Origin: Closterium sp. Naga37s-1
Taxonomy: Eukaryota > Streptophyta > Zygnematophyceae > Desmidiales > Closteriaceae
Length of the DNA stretch: 64,000 nucleotides
Direction: 5' to 3'
Assembly (NCBI GenBank): GCA_947471745.1
Contig: CANJKZ010000533.1
Location: 134,001-198,000, forward strand
The position numbers were made by a program, and so were the translations under genes. The first letter of the stretch is position 1. Each line of letters opens with the position of its first letter. Below, piece after piece: positions 33,301 through 44,640 of this stretch. The notes under the pieces were generated by a model that searched no databases, was not told the DNA's origin, and saw nothing but the letters and a program-made list of their open reading frames with translations.

Positions 33301-35460
33301 GTATGAGCGGGCGGTGCAGCGTATGAGCGGGCGGTGCTGCGTATGAGCGGGCGGTGCTGCGTATGAGCGGGCGGTGCAGCCTTAGAGCGGGCGGTGCAGC
33401 CTTAGAGCGGGCGGTGCAGCGTAGGAGCGGGCGGTGCAGCGTATGAGCGTGCGGTGCAGCGTATGAGCGGGCGGTGCAGCGTATGAGCGTGCGGTGCAGC
33501 GTATGAGCGTGCGGTGCAGCGTATGAGCGGGCGGTGCAGCGTATGAGCGGGCGGTGCAGCGTATGAGCGTGCGGTGCAGCGTATGAGCGGGCGGTGCAGC
33601 GTATGAGCGGGCGGTGCAGCGTAAGAGCGTGCGGTGCAGGGTATGAGCGTGCGGTGCAGGGTATGAGCGTGCGGTGCAGCGTATGAGCGGGCGGTGCAGC
33701 GTTTGAGCGGGCGGTGCAGCGTATGAGCGGGCGGTGCTGCGTATGAGCGGGCGGTGCAGCTTATGAGCGGGCGGTGCAGCGTATGAGCGGGCGGTGCTGC
33801 GTATGAGCGTGCGGTTCAGCGTATGAGCGGGCGGTGCAGCGTATGAGCGGGCGGTGCAGCGTAAGAGCGGGCGGTGCAGCGTATGAGCGGGCGGTGCAGC
33901 TTATGAGCGGGCGGTGCAGCGTATGAGCGGGCGGTGCAGCGTATGAGCGGGCGGTGCAGCGTATGAGCGGGCGGTGCAGCGTATGAGCGGGCGGTGCAGT
34001 GTATGAGCGGGCGGTGCAGCGTATGAGCGGGCGGTGCAGCGTATGAGCGTGTGGTGCAGGGTATGAGCGTGCGGTGCAGCGTATGAGCTGGCGGTGCAGC
34101 GTATGAGCGTGCGGTGCAGCGTATGAGCGGGCGGTGCAGCGTATGAGCGTGCGGTGCAGCGTATGAGCGGGCGGTGCAGCGTATGAGCGGGCGGTGCAGC
34201 GTATGAGCGTGCGGTGCAGGGTATGAGCGTGCGGTTCAGCGTATGAGCGGGCGGTGCAGCGTATGAGCGGGCGGTGCAGCGTATGAGCGGGCGGTGCAGC
34301 GTAAGAGCGGGCGGTGCAGCGTATGAGCGGGCGGTGCAGCGTATGAGCGGGCGGTGCAGGGTATGAGCGTGCGGTGCAGCGTATGAGCGGGCGGTGCAGC
34401 GTATGAGCGTGCGGTGCAGCGTATGAGCGGGCGGTGCAGCGTATGAGCGTGCGGTGCTGCGTATGAGCGGGGCGGTGCAGCGTATGAGCGGGCGGTGCTG
34501 CGTATGAGCGGGCGGTGCAGCGTATGAGCGGGCGGTGCAGCGTATGAGCGGGCGGTGCAGCGTATGAGCGGGCGGTGCAGCGTAGGAGCGGGCGGTGCAG
34601 CGTATGAGCGGGCGGTGCTGCGTATGAGCGGGCGGTGCAGCGTATGAGCGGGCGGTGCAGCGTATGAGCGGGCGGTGCAGCGTATGAGCGGGCGGTGCAG
34701 CGTATGAGCGGGCGGTGCAGCGTATGAGCGGGCGGTGCAGCGTAAGAGCTGGTGGTGCAGCGTATGAGCGGACGGTGCAGCGTATGAGCGGGCGGTGCAG
34801 CGTATGAGCGTGCGGTGCAGGGTATGAGCGTGCGGTGCAGCGTATGAGCGGGCGGTGCAGCGTATGAGCGTGCGGTGCAGGGTATGAGCGTGCGGTGCAG
34901 CGTATGAGCTGGCGGTGCAGCGTATGAGCGTGCGGTGCAGCGTATGAGCGGGCGGTGCAGCGTATGAGCGTGCGGTGTGCGTATGAGCGGGCGGTGCAGC
35001 GTATGAGCGGGCGGTGCAGCGTATGAGCGGGCGGTGCTGCGTATGAGCGGGCGGTGCAGCGTATGAGCGGGCGGTGCAGCCTTAGAGCGGGCGGTGCAGC
35101 GTATGAGCGGGCGGTGCAGCGTAGGAGCGGGCGGTGCAGCGTATGAGCGTGCGGTGCAGCGTATGAGCGTGCGGTGCAGCGTATGAGCGGGCGGTGCAGC
35201 GTATGAGCGTGCGGTGCAGCGTATGAGCGTGCGGTGCAGCGTATGAGCGGGCGGTGCAGCGTATGAGCGGGCGGTGCAGCGTATGAGCGTGCGGTGCAGC
35301 GTATGAGCGGGCGGTGCAGCGTATGAGCGGGCGGTGCAGCGTAAGAGCGGGCGGTGCAGCGTATGAGCGGGCGGTGCAGCGTATGAGCGTGCGGTGCAGG
35401 GTATGAGCGTGCGGTGCAGCGTATGAGCGGGCGGTGCAGCGTATGAGCGTGTGGTGCAGC
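21307..35460. repeat. Giant 20-bp minisatellite, second block (variant-rich, few indels)
   Basis: About 707 copies of the same 20-bp unit. Variant units recur in fixed order, for example a run of GCAGG, then GAGCTGG, then GCTGC units near 22.8, 23.7 and 28.0 kb. The rare CCTTAG unit appears near 20.69, 28.19, 30.11, 32.05, 33.38 and 35.09 kb. A 9-bp insertion marker (GCAGCGGGTGCAGCG) occurs at 29495 and 32748, and a rare variant cluster (GTGCAATGC, GTGTAGC, GTCCAGC, GTATGGCGC) is present twice, 759 bp apart (31501 and 32260). These shared rare variants show segmental duplication within the array. Confidence 0.95.
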
Positions 35461-38400
35461 GTTTGAAGCGGGCGGTGCAGCCGTATGAGCGGGCGGTGCA
35501 AGCGTATGAGCGGGCCGGTGCGCGTAGGAGCGGTGCGGTGCAGCGTAGGAGCGGGCGGTGCAGCGTATGAGCGGGCGGTGCAGCGTAAGAGCGGGCGGTG
35601 CAGCGTAGAGCGGCGGTGCAGCTTGTGAGCGGGCGGTGCAGCGTATGAGCGGGCGGTGCAGCGTATGAGCGGGCGGTGCAGCGTATGAGCGGGCGGTGCA
35701 GCGTATGAGCGGGCGGTGCAGCGTATGAGCGGGCGGTGCAGCGTATGAGCGTGTGGTGCAGGGTATGAGCGGTGCGTGCAGCGTATGAGCTGGCGGTGCA
35801 GCAGTATGAGCGTGCGGTGCAGCGTATGAGCGGGCGGTGCAGCGTATGAGCGTGCGGTGCAGCGTATTAGCGTGCGGTGCAGCGTATGAGCGGGCGGTGC
35901 AGCGTATGAGCGTGCGTGCAGGGTATGAGCGTGCGGTTCAGCGTATGAGCGGGCGGTGCAGCGTATGAGCGGGCGGTGCAGCGTATGAGCGTGCGGTGCA
36001 GGGTATGAGCGTGGCGGTGCAGCGTATGAGCGGGCGGTGCAGCGTATGAGCGTGCGGTGGCTGCGTATGAGCGGGCGGTGGCAGCGTATGAGCGGGCGGT
36101 GCAGCGTATGAGCGGGGCGGTGCAGCGTATGAGCGTGCGGTGCAGGGTATGAGCGTGCGGTGCAGCGTATGAGCGGGTCGGTGCAGCGTATGAGCGGGCG
36201 GTGCAGCGTATGAGCGTGCGGTGCAGGCGTATGAGCGTGCGGTGCAGCGTATGAGCGGGCGGTGCAGCGTATGAGCGTGCGGTGCTGCGTATGAGCGGGC
36301 GGTGGCAGCGTATGAGCGGGCGGTGCAGCGTATGAGCGGGCGGTGCAGCGTATGAGCGGGCGGTGCAGCGTATGAGCGGGGCGGTGCAGCGTATGAGCGG
36401 GCGGTGCAGGGTATGAGCGTGCGGTGCAGCGTATGAGCGGGCGGTGCAGCGTATGAGCGTGCGGTGCTGCGTATGAGCGGGCGGTGCAGCGTATGAGCGT
36501 GCGGTGCAGCGTATGAGCGGGCGGTGCAGCGTATGAGCGGGCGGTGCAGCGTATGAGCGGGCGGTGCAGCGTATGAGCGGGGCGGTGCAGCGTATGAGCG
36601 GGCGGTGCAGCTAGGAGCGGGCGGTGCAGCGTAGAGCGGGCGGTGCAGCGTATGAGCGGGCGGTGCAGCGTATGAGCGTGCGGTGCAGGCGTATGAGCGT
36701 GCGGTGCAGCGTATGAGCGGGCGGTGCAGCAGGGTATGAGCGTGCGGTGCAGCGTATGAGCGGGCGGTGCAGCGTATGAGCGTGCGGTGCTGCGTATGAG
36801 CGGGCGGTGCAGCGTATGAGCGGGCGGTGCAGCGTATGAGCGGGCGGTGCAGCGTATGAGCGTGCGGTGCAGCGTATGAGCGGGCGGTGCAGCGTATGAG
36901 CGGGCGGTGCAGCGTATGAGCGGGCGGTGCAGCGTATGAGCGGGCGGTGCAGCGTATGAGCGTGCGGTGCAGCGTATGAGCGGGGCGGTGCAGCGTATGA
37001 GCGTGCGGTGCAGCGTATGAGCGGGCGGTGCAGCGTATGAGCGTGCGGTGCAGCGTATGAGCGTGCGGTGCAGCGTATGAGCGGGCGGTGCAGCGTATGA
37101 GCGGGCGGTGCATGCGTATGAGCGGGCGTGGCAGGCGTATGAGCGGGCGGGTGCAGCGTATGAGCGGGGCGGTGCAGCGTATGAGCGTGCCGGTGCTGCG
37201 TATGAGCGGCGGTGCAGCGTATGAGCGGGCGGTGCAGCGTATGAGCGGGCGGTGCAGCGTTATGAGCGGGCGGTGCAGCGTATGAGCGGGCGGTGCAGCC
37301 GTAGGAGGGCGTGCAGCGTATGAGCGGGCGGTGCAGCGTATGAGCGGGCGGTGCAGCGTATGAGCGTGCGGTGCAGCGTATGAGCGGGCGGTGCAGCGTA
37401 TGAGCGGGCGGTGCAGCGTATGAGCGGGCGGTGCAGCGTATGAGCGTGCGGTGCAGCGTATGAGCGGGCGGTGCAGGCGTATGAGCGTGCGGTGCAGCGT
37501 ATGAGCGGGCGGGTGCAGCGTATGAGCGGGCGGTGCAGCGTATGAGCGGGCGGTGCAGCGTATAGAGGGCGGTGCGCGTATGAGCGGGCGGTGCAGCGTA
37601 TGAGCGGCGGTGCAGCGTATGAGCGGGCGGTGCAGCGTATGAGCGGCGGTGCAGCGTATGAGCGGGCGGTGCAGCGTATGAGCGGGCGGTGCAGCGTATG
37701 AGCGGGCGGTGCAGCGTATGAGCGGGCGGTGCAGCGTATGAGCGGGCGGTGCAGCGTATGAGCGGGCGGTGCAGCGTATGAGCGGGCGGTGCAGCGTATG
37801 AGCGGGGCGGTGCAGCGTATGAGCGGGCGGTGCAGCGTATGAGCGGGCGGTGCAGCGTATGAGCGTGGCGGTGCAGCGTATGAGCGTGCGGTGCAGCGTA
37901 TGAGCGTGCGGTGCAGCGTATGAGCGGGCGGTGCAGCGTATGAGCGTGCGGTGCAGCGTATGAGCGGGCGGTGCAGCGTATGAGCGGGCGGTGCAGCGTA
38001 TGGAGCGGGCGGTGCAGCGTATGAGCGGGCGGTGCAGCGTATGAGCGGGCGGTGCAGCGTAGGAGCGGGCGGTGCAGCGTATGAGCGGGCGGTGCAGCGT
38101 ATGAGCGGGCGGTGCAGCGTATGAGCGGGCGGTGCAGCGTAGGAGCGGGCGGTGCAGCGTAATGAGCGGGCGTGCAGCGTATGAGCGGGCGGTGCAGCGT
38201 ATGAGCGTGCGGTGGCAGCGTATGAGCGGGCGGTGCAGCGTATGAGCGTGTGCCGGGTATGAGCAGTGCGTGCGTATGAGCGGGCGTGCAGCGTATGAGC
38301 GGGCGGTGCTGCGTATGAGCGGCGGTGGCAGCGTATGAGCGGGCGGTGCAGCGTATGAGCGGGCGTGCAGCGTATGAGCGGGGCGGTGCAGCGTATGAGC

Positions 38401-41400
38401 GGGCGGTGCAGCGTATGAGCGGGCGGTGCAGCGTAATGAGCGGGGCGGTGCAGCGTAGGAGCTGGCGGTGCAGCGTATGAGCGGGCGGTGCAGCGTAGGA
38501 GCGGGCGGTGCAGCGTATGGAGCGGGCGGTGCAGCGTATGAGCTGGCGGTGGCCAGCGGATGACGGGCGGGGCAGCGTATGAGCGTGCGGTGCAGCGTAT
38601 GAGCGGGCGGTGCAGCGTATTAGAGGGCGGTGCAGCGTATGAGCGGGTGGTGGCAGCGTATGAGCGGGCGGTGCAGCGTATGAGCGGGCGGTGCGCGTAT
38701 GAGCGGGCGGTGCAGCGTATGAGCGGGCGGTGCAGCGTATGAGCGGGCGGTGCAGCGTATGAGCGGGCGGTGCAGCGTATGAGCGGGCGGTGCAGCGTAT
38801 GAGCGGGCGGTGCAGCGTATGAGCGGGCGGTGCAGCGTATGAGCGGGCGGTGCAGCGTATGAGCGGGCGGTGCAGCGTATGAGCGGGCGGTGCAGCGTAT
38901 GAGCGGGCGGTGCAGCGTATGAGCGGGCGGTGCAGCGTATGAGCGGGCGGTGCAGCGTATGAGCGTGCGGTGCAGCGTATGAGCGTGCGGTGCAGCGTAT
39001 GAGCGGGCGGTGCAGCGTATGAGCGTGCGGTGCAGCGTATGAGCGGGCGGTGCAGCGTATGAGCGTGCGGTGCAGCGTATGAGCGTGCGGTGCAGCGTAT
39101 GAGCGGGCGGTGCAGCGTATGAGCGGGCGGTGCAGCGTATGAGCGGGCGGTGCAGCGTATGAGCGGGCGGTGCAGCGTATGAGCGGGCGGTGCAGCGTAT
39201 GAGCGGGCGGTGCAGCGTATGAGCGGGCGGTGCAGCGTATGAGCGGGCGGTGCAGCGTATGAGCGGGCGGTGCAGCGTATGAGCGGGCGGTGCAGCGTAT
39301 GAGCGTGCGGTGCAGCGTATGAGCGTGCGGTGCAGCGTATGAGCGGGCGGTGCAGCGTATGAGCGTGCGGTGCAGCGTATGAGCGGGCGGTGCAGCGTAT
39401 GAGCGGGCGGTGCAGCGTATGAGCGGGCGGTGCAGCGTATGAGCGGGCGGTGCAGCGTATGAGCGGGCGGTGCAGCGTATGAGCGGGCGGTGCAGCGTAT
39501 GAGCGGGCGGTGCAGCGTATGAGCGGGCGGTGCAGCGTATGAGCGGGCGGTGCAGCGTATGAGCGGGCGGTGCAGCGTATGAGCGGGCGGTGCAGCGTAT
39601 GAGCGGGCGGTGCAGCGTATGAGCGGGCGGTGCAGCGTATGAGCGGGCGGTGCAGCGTATGAGCGGGCGGTGCAGCGTATGAGCGTGCGGTGCAGCGTAT
39701 GAGCGGGCGGTGCAGCGTATGAGCGGGCGGTGCAGCGTATGAGCGGGGCGGTGCAGCGTATGAGGCGGGCGGTGGCAGCGTATGAGCGGGCGGTGCAGCG
39801 TATGAGCGGGCGGTGCAGGCGTATGAGCGGGCGGTGCAGCGTATGAGCGGGCGGTGCAGCGTAGAGCGTGGCGGTGCAGCGTATGAGCGGCGGTGCAGCG
39901 TAGTGAGCGGGCGGTGCAGCGTATGAGCGGGCGGTGCAGCGTAAGGAGCGGCGCGGTGCTAGCGTATGAGCGGGCGGTGCAGCGTATGACGGGCGTGCAG
40001 CGTAATGAGCGGGCGGTGCAGCGTAATGAGCGTGCGGTGCAGCGTATGAGCGGGCGGTGCAGCGTATGAGCGGGCGGTGCAGCGTATGAGCGGGCGGTGC
40101 AGCGTATGAGCGGGCGGTGCAGCGTATGAGCGGGGCGGTGCAGCGTATGAGCGGGCGGTGCAGCGTATGAGCGTGCGGTGCAGGGTATGAGCGTGCGGTG
40201 CAGCGTATGAGGCTGGCGGTGCAGCGTATGAGCGTGCGGTGCAGGCGTATGAGCGGGCGGTGCAGCGTATGAGCGGGCGGTGCAGCGTATGAGCGGGCGG
40301 TGCAGCGTATGAGCGGGCGTGCAGCGTATGAGCGGCGGTGCAGGGTATGACGGGCGGCAGCGTATGAGCGTGCGGTGCAGCGTATGAGCGGGCGGTGCAG
40401 CGTATGAGCGTGCGGTGCAGCGTATGAGCGGGCGGTGCAGCGTATGAGCGGGCGGTGCAGCGTATGAGCGGGCGGTGCAGCGTATGAGCGGGCGGTGCAG
40501 CGTATGAGCGGGCGGTGCAGCGTATGAGCGGGGCGGTGCAGCGTATGAGCGGGCGGTGCAGCGTATGAGCGGCGTGGCAGCGTATGAGCGAGGCGTGCAG
40601 CATAGTAGCGGGCGGTGCAGCGTATGAGCGTGCGGTGCAGCGTATGAGCGGCGGTGCAGCGTATGAGCGTGCGGTGCAGCGTATGAGCGTGCGGTGCAGC
40701 GTTGAGCGGGCGGTGCAGCGTATGAGCGGGCGGTGCAGCGTATGAGCGGGCGGTGCAGCGTATGAGCGGCGGTGCAGCGTATGAGCGGGCGGTGCAGCGT
40801 ATGAGCGGCGGTGCAGCGTATGAGCGGGGCGGTGCAGCGTATGAGCGGGCGGTGCGCGTATGAGCGGGCGGTGCAGCGTAATGAGACGGCGGTGCAGCGT
40901 ATGAGCGGGCGGTGCAGCGTATGAGCGGGCGGTGCAGCGTATGAGCGGGGCGGTGCAGCGTATGAGCGGACGGTGCAGCAGTATGAGGCGGGCGGTGCAG
41001 CGTTGAGCGGGCGGTGCGGTATGAGCGTGCGGTGCAGCGTATGCAGCGTATGAGCGTGCGGTGCAGCGTATGAGCGGGCGGTGCAGCGTATGAGGCGAGC
41101 GGTGCAGCGTATGAGCGGGCCGGTGCAGCGTATGAGCGGGCGGTGCAGCGTATGAGCGGGCGGTGCAGCGTATGAGCGTGCGGTGCAGGCTTATGAGCGG
41201 GCGGTGCAGCGTATGAGCGGGCGGTGCAGCGTATGAGCGTGCGGTGCAGCGTATGAGCGGGCGGTGCAGCGTATGAGCGGGCGGTGCAGCGTATGAGCGT
41301 GCGGTGCAGCGTATGAGCGGGCGGTGCAGCGTATGAGCGTGCGGTGCATGCGTAATAGCGGGCGGTGCAGCGTATGAGCGGGCGGTGCAGCGTATGAGCG

Positions 41401-44400
41401 GGCGGTGCAGCGTATGAGCGTGGCGGTGCAGCGTATGAGCGGGCGGTGCAGCGTATGAGCGGGCGGTGCAGCGTAATGAGCGGGCGGTGCAGCGTATGAG
41501 CGGGCGGGCAGCGTATGAGCCGTGCGGTGCAGCGTATGAGCGTGCGGTGCAGCGTATGAGCGGGCGGTGCAGCGTATGAGCGTGCGGTGCAGCGTATGAG
41601 CGGGCGGTGCAGCGTATGAGCGTGCGGTGCAGCGTATGAGCGGGCGGTGCAGCGTATGAGCGGGCGGTGCAGCGTATGAGCGGGCGGTGCAGCGTATGAG
41701 CGGGCGGTGCAGCGTATGAGCGGGCGGTGCAGCGTAGGAGCTGGCGGTGCAGCGTATGAGCGGGCGGTGCAGCGTATTGAGCGGGCGGTGCAGCGTATGA
41801 GCGTGGCGGTGCAGGCGTATGAGCGTGCGGTGCAGCGTATGAGCGGGCGGTGCAGCGTATGAAGCGTGCGGTGCAGCGTATGAGCGGGCGGTGCAGCGTA
41901 TGAGCGGGCGGTGCAGCGTATGAGCGTGCGGTGCAGCGTATGAGCGGGCGGTGCAGCGTATGAGCGGGCGGTGCTGCGTATGAGCGGGCGGTGCAGCGTA
42001 TGAGCGGGCGGTGCAGCGTATGAGCGGGCGGTGCAGCGTATGAGCGGTGCGGTGCAGCGTATGAGCGGGCGTGCAGCGTATGAGCGGGCGGTGCAGCGTA
42101 TGAGCGGGCGGTGCAGGGTATGAGCGTGCGGTGCAGCGTATGAGCGGGCGGTGCAGCGTATGAGCGTGCGGTGCAGCGTATGAGCGGGCGGTTGCAGCGT
42201 ATGAGCGGGCGGTGCAGCGTATGAGCGTGCGGTGCAGCGTATGAGCGGGCGGTGCAGCGTATGAGCGGGCGGTGCAGCGTATGAGCGGGCGGTGCAGCGT
42301 ATGACGGGCGGTGCAGCGTATGAGCGGGCGGTGCAGCGTATGAGCGGGCGGTGCAGCGTATGAGCGGGCGGTGCAGCGTATGAGCGTGCGGTGCAGCGTA
42401 TGAGCGTGCGGTGCAGCGTATGAGCGGGCGGTGCAGCGTATGAGCGTGCGGTGCAGCGTATGAGCGGGCGGTGCAGCGTATGAGCGTGCGGTGCAGCGTA
42501 TGAGCGGGCGGTGCAGCGTATGAGCGGGCGGTGCAGCGTATGAGCGTGCGGTGCAGCGTATGAGCGTGCGGTGCAGCGTATGAGCGGGCGGTGCAGCGTA
42601 TGAGCGGGCGGTGCAGCGTATGAGCGGGCGGTGCAGCGTATGAGCGGGCGGTGCAGCGTATGAGCGGGCGGTGCAGCGTATGAGCGGGCGGTGCAGCGTA
42701 TGAGCGTGCGGTGCAGCGTATGAGCGGGCGGTGCAGCGTATGAGCGTGCGGTGCAGCGTATGAGCGGGCGGTGCAGCGTATGAGCGTGCGGTGCAGCGTA
42801 TGAGCGGGCGGTGCAGCGTATGAGCGGGCGGTGCAGCGTATGAGCGGGCGGTGCAGCGTATGAGCGGGCGGTGCAGCGTATGAGCGGGCGGTGCAGCGTA
42901 TGAGCGGGCGGTGCAGCGTATGAGCGGGCGGTGCAGCGTATGAGCGGGCGGTGCAGCGTATGAGCGGGCGGTGCAGCGTATGAGCGGGCGGTGCAGCGTA
43001 TGAGCGGGCGGTGCAGCGTATGAGCGGGCGGTGCAGCGTATGAGCGGGCGGTGCAGCGTATGAGCGGGCGGTGCAGCGTATGAGCGGGCGGTGCAGCGTA
43101 TGAGCTGGGTGCAGCGTATGAGCGGGCGGTGCAGCGTATGAGCGGGCGGTGCAGCGTATGAGCGTGCGGTGCAGCGTATGAGCGTGCGGTGCAGCGTATG
43201 AGCGGGCGGTGCAGCGTATGAGCGTGCGGTGCAGCGTATGAGCGTGCGGTGCAGCGTATGAGCGGGCGGTGCAGCGTATGAGCGTGCGGTGCAGCGTATG
43301 AGCGGGCGGTGCAGCGTATGAGCGGGCGGTGCAGCGTATGAGCGGGCGGTGCAGCGTATGAGCGGGCGGTGCAGCGTATGAGCGGGGCGGTGCAGCGTAT
43401 GAGCGGGCGGTGCATGCGTATGAGCGGGCGGTGCAGCGTATGAGCGTGCTGCTGCGTAATGAGCGGGCGGTGCAGCGTATGAGCGGGCGGTGCAGCGTAT
43501 GAGCGGGCGGTGCTGGCGTATGAGCGGGCGGTGCAGCGTATGAGCGGCGGTGCAGCGTATGAGCGGGCGGTGCAGCGGATGAGCGGGCGGTGCAGCGTAT
43601 AGCGGGCGGTGCTGCGTATGAGCGGGCGGTGCAGCGTATGAGCGGCGGTGCAGCGTATGAGCGTGCGGTGCAGCGTAGGAGCGGGGCGGTGCAGCGTATG
43701 AGCGGCGGTGCAGCGTATGAGCGTGCGGTGCAGCGTATGAGCGGGCGGTGCACGCGTATGAGCGGGCGGTGCAGCGTATGAGCGGGGCGGTGCAGCGTAT
43801 GAGCGGGCGGTGCAGCGTATGAGCGTGCGGTGCAGCGTATGAGCGTGCGGTGCAGCGTATGAGCGGGCGGTGCAGCGTATGAGCGGGGCGGTGCAGCGTA
43901 TGAGCGGGCGGTGCAGCGTATGAGCGTGCGGTGCAGGCGTATGAGCGGGCGGTGCAGCGTATGAGCGGGCGGTGCAGCGTATGAGCGTGCGGTGCAGCGT
44001 ATGAGCGGGCGGTGCAGCGTATGACGTGCGGTGCAGGCGTATGAGCGGGCGGTGCAGCGTATGAGCGGGCGGTGCAGCGTATGAGCGGGCGGTGCAGCGT
44101 ATGAGGCGGGCGGTGCAGCGTATGGCGGGCGGTGCAGCGTATGAGCGGGCGGTGCAGCCGTATGAGCGGGCGGTGCAGCGTATGAGCGGGCGGTGCAGCG
44201 TATGAGCGGGCGGTGCAGCGTAGGAGCGGGCGGTGCAGCGTATAGCGGGCGGTGCAGGCGTATGAGCGGGCGGTGCAGCGTATGAGCGGGCGGTGCAGCG
44301 TATGAGCGGGCGGTGCAGCGTATGAGCGGGGCGGTGCAGCGTATGAGCGGGCGGTGGCAAGCGTATGAGCGTGCGGTGCAGCGTATGAGCTGCGGTGCAG

Positions 44401-44640
44401 CGTATGAGCGTGCGGTGCAGCGTATGAGCGGGCGGTGCAGCGTATGGAGCGGGCGGTGCAGCGTATGAGCGTGCGGTGCAGCGTAATGAGCGGGCGGTGC
44501 AGCGTATGAGCGGGCGTTGCAGCGTAAGAGCGGGCGGTGCAGCGTATGAGCGGGCGGTGCAGCGTATGAGCGTGCGGTGGCAGGGTATGAGCGGGCGGTG
44601 CGCGTATGAAGCGGGCGGTGCAAGCGTATGAGCGGGCGGT
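35461..44640. repeat. Giant 20-bp minisatellite, third block (indel-rich)
   Basis: Same unit, but single-base insertions and deletions become frequent. Most change G-runs (GCGGGG, GCGG) or the GCAGC/GTATG junction (GCAGGCG, GTAATG). They cluster at 35461-38700, 39740-42060 and 43380-44640, separated by clean stretches such as 38701-39740 and about 42310-43100. The clean stretches already show the two-type (GCGG/GCGT) pattern of the last block. The indel clusters resemble uncorrected long-read errors more than biological divergence. Confidence 0.9.
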
